Below the pieces are notes generated by a model. The model did not search any database and had not been told where the DNA came from. It saw nothing but the letters and a program-made list of their open reading frames with translations. From Alnus glutinosa (lineage: Eukaryota > Streptophyta > Magnoliopsida > Fagales > Betulaceae): a DNA stretch of 64,000 nucleotides. Location: assembly GCF_958979055.1 (NCBI RefSeq), contig NC_084886.1:9273654-9337653 (forward strand), read 5' to 3'. Numbering within the stretch: position 1 is the stretch's first letter; every line of letters begins with the position of its first letter. The position numbers were made by a program, and so were the translations under genes. Of the stretch, positions 62,556 through 64,000 are shown piece by piece.

Positions 62556-62889
62556 GTCGGAAGTGTCAAGGAAGGTGACGTCGGAGTGGTAGATAAGAGT
62601 GATCATGTCTTGGGAGGGCCATAGACGCCGGACATGCCCATGCAACCTGCAACCCAGGCCCTGTGCCAACACCTCCAGTCCCTGTGAACCCAGCTTTATC
62701 CTCCCACTCTTACGGCCTCCATTTCTTCCGATCCCCTTTTTCTTTTCTACAACAACCGCTACTACTACGTACTACCACTGGTAGCAGAAATCCAACTTCA
62801 GCGATTATAAAAGGCTCGAACTCCTTCCCAAAGACGTGTAATAAAGAAAAGTAAAATCAAATAATCGTACTTCTAGCTAGTTCTAGCGT

Positions 62890-62926
62890 GCGTAAGGACT
62901 TACGTACGTCGGCCAATCTTATAGGG
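62890..62926 (-). promoter_or_regulatory. Conserved upstream block of AKR copy E
   Basis: GCGTAAGGACTTACGTACGT (plus) matches the blocks of copies C and D, but the TGACG core is CGACG here. It lies about 170-200 bp upstream of the broken copy E. Confidence 0.4.
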
Positions 62927-64000
62927 CCTTTTTCTACCCTCGTGCCTCTGCCTAGCCTTAACATGCCCATGGTTCTCCAACGCCTTCTCTGCTAATGTTA
63001 CTGATTTATGGGTCTAGTGTTTTATTTTTATTTTTTTTAATAATTAATTTTTACTTTCACATTATTAATTGAGTTAAAAGCTTACTTCTTATGGACTGTA
63101 TATATATCTTATTAGTAATTAAGAACGGGTGATATCCTATATTGACACAAAAGACTTAAATAAAAGTCTTATCCTGCTTGTTCAACTTGAATAAGTGAAG
63201 GCGGCATTCAAACCTCATCCAATAATGTGATAAAGTATTTAAATAGAATAGTGAAAGTAGATAGTTAAAACAAAGAATGAATTATAGATTCTTTAAATAT
63301 TATTGAAAATCGGCTTGCAAAGGGAAGAGTACTAAATATATAGTTTATATATACATAATTAAAATTATATATACTTAAATCATGTGAAATTAACACTTAG
63401 AATCATAACAATGAGTAGTTAAAATAGGAAAAAATTATTATTTATTTTTTAGCTAAAATGGAAAAAATTTGAGCGGAATGTGGATACTCTTATGTTGGAG
63501 ATGAAATTAATTGTTAAAATTGCTCGTTCAAATTTTCCCTAAACTTTGATTGCAAATTCATAGCCATTCGTCCTTAAAAACAACACAAAACGAAGTGAAT
63601 TTGAATTTGAAGAAGTGGATGCATGCGTAACAGCACTCCATCTGGTATGGTTTGAGCAGTGTCACTTAAATTGTTCGTCTTGGTCAACTAAATGGTGGAG
63701 ACAACCGGGGGGACATTTGAAGGTTTGGGGGTGAGCATCAAGTTCCATCGGCTACAATTATTTATTTGAATTTGAAAGAATTTGTATAGGTAATAGTGAG
63801 AGATTACTTATGAAATTTATTTGACCAAATAAAAATTGGGTTGTTCAACCATTTATTCGGTCAGGTGAGCCTCATAAGTAGTCTTTACAATCACCTGCCC
63901 GAATTATCTTAAATTCAGACAAATAATTGTAGACGATCCTAATCCGATTATTTAAAAGAGCTCCTCGCAAAAATATTTTTAAAATATCTTTAGAGGTGTG
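62927..64000. other. Upstream region of AKR copy E with the empty MULE target site
   Basis: 63236-63262 reads TATTTAAATAGAATAGTGAA, then AGTAGATAG, equal to the sequence either side of the Pack-MULE joined across one copy of its 9-bp duplication. The rest matches block C flanks (43222-43815 and 52451-52640). The final 60 bp resemble 57010-57058. No gene seen. Confidence 0.6.

Larger units (their letters stand above)
61184..62722 (-). pseudogene. Aldo-keto reductase copy E: exon 1 broken, exon 2 fused in frame to exon 5
   Basis: Exon 1 starts at 62722 and has a one-base loss (TCCTCCCACTC for TCCTCCCCACTC) near 62700, a deletion near 62595-62605 and a LINE inserted within it. Exon 2 starts at about 61676 and should end at 61472, but its end reads straight into the middle of exon 5: PIEVTV then [15 protein letters not shown], continuing to the normal stop at 61184 ([10 protein letters not shown]). 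Exons 3, 4, the start of exon 5 and introns 2-4 are gone. The junction shares the bases ACG between the two sources, as in microhomology-mediated deletion. The fused 2+5 frame is fully open. The product would lack several barrel strands, so no enzyme activity is expected. Confidence 0.88.

Overview
This window is nuclear DNA of a flowering plant, most likely a woody eudicot. The evidence is AT-rich intergenic DNA, GT-AG introns, plant-only gene families (PORR, plant FAN1 with a HIRAN domain, GT47 MUR3-like), Ty1/copia and Ty3/gypsy elements, L1-type LINEs with a characteristic 3' tail, and many small DNA transposons. A Fagales-type tree is my guess from the LINE style; nothing here proves it. 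All calls come from reading the sequence by eye, and exon borders were set by codon phase and splice dinucleotides.

Left part (1-27 kb) holds five ordinary genes. They are the 5' part of a FAN1 DNA-repair nuclease gene (minus, 1-4083, running off the left edge), a PORR-domain organelle RNA-splicing gene (minus, 7464-8930), a two-exon gene for a basic nuclear-type protein with a possible EMF1-like N-terminal motif (minus, 14938-16322), an Hv1-type voltage-gated proton channel (minus, 21776-22612), and a GT47 xyloglucan-galactosyltransferase-like gene (plus, 24892-26999). Between them lie LINE 3' ends, a decayed gypsy element, MITEs, a hAT-like element carrying a host gene fragment (11295-12170) and a perfect 41-bp-arm hairpin (12881-12979).

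Right part (28-64 kb) is a tandem array of aldo-keto reductase genes (perakine-reductase / auxin-induced PCNT115-like family), all on the minus strand. Copies A (28162-30369), B (33287-35722) and D (53015-56047) have complete five-exon reading frames with the catalytic Asp-Tyr-Lys-His set. Copy C (39783-41500) keeps only exons 1-3. Copy E (61184-62722) has exon 2 fused in frame to exon 5 and exon 1 split by a LINE. The flanks show that block B-C was duplicated to give D-E, and exon similarities suggest later exchange between copies.

The most unusual object is an 8.6-kb Mutator-like element (43825-52441) with long inverted ends and a perfect 9-bp target duplication. It has no visible transposase but contains fragments of a HAESA-like receptor kinase, a prolyl 4-hydroxylase and at least one unidentified gene, plus a solo LTR and a nearly whole young Ty1/copia element. 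The matching position beside copy E (about 63236-63262) still shows the empty target site. A neighbouring Harbinger-like element (41693-42599) carries a piece of a BAM-type CLAVATA-class receptor kinase. The paralogous blocks likewise give empty sites for a CACTA element (37297-38277) and a Harbinger-like element (53851-54805), so the order of insertions can largely be read from this one window.
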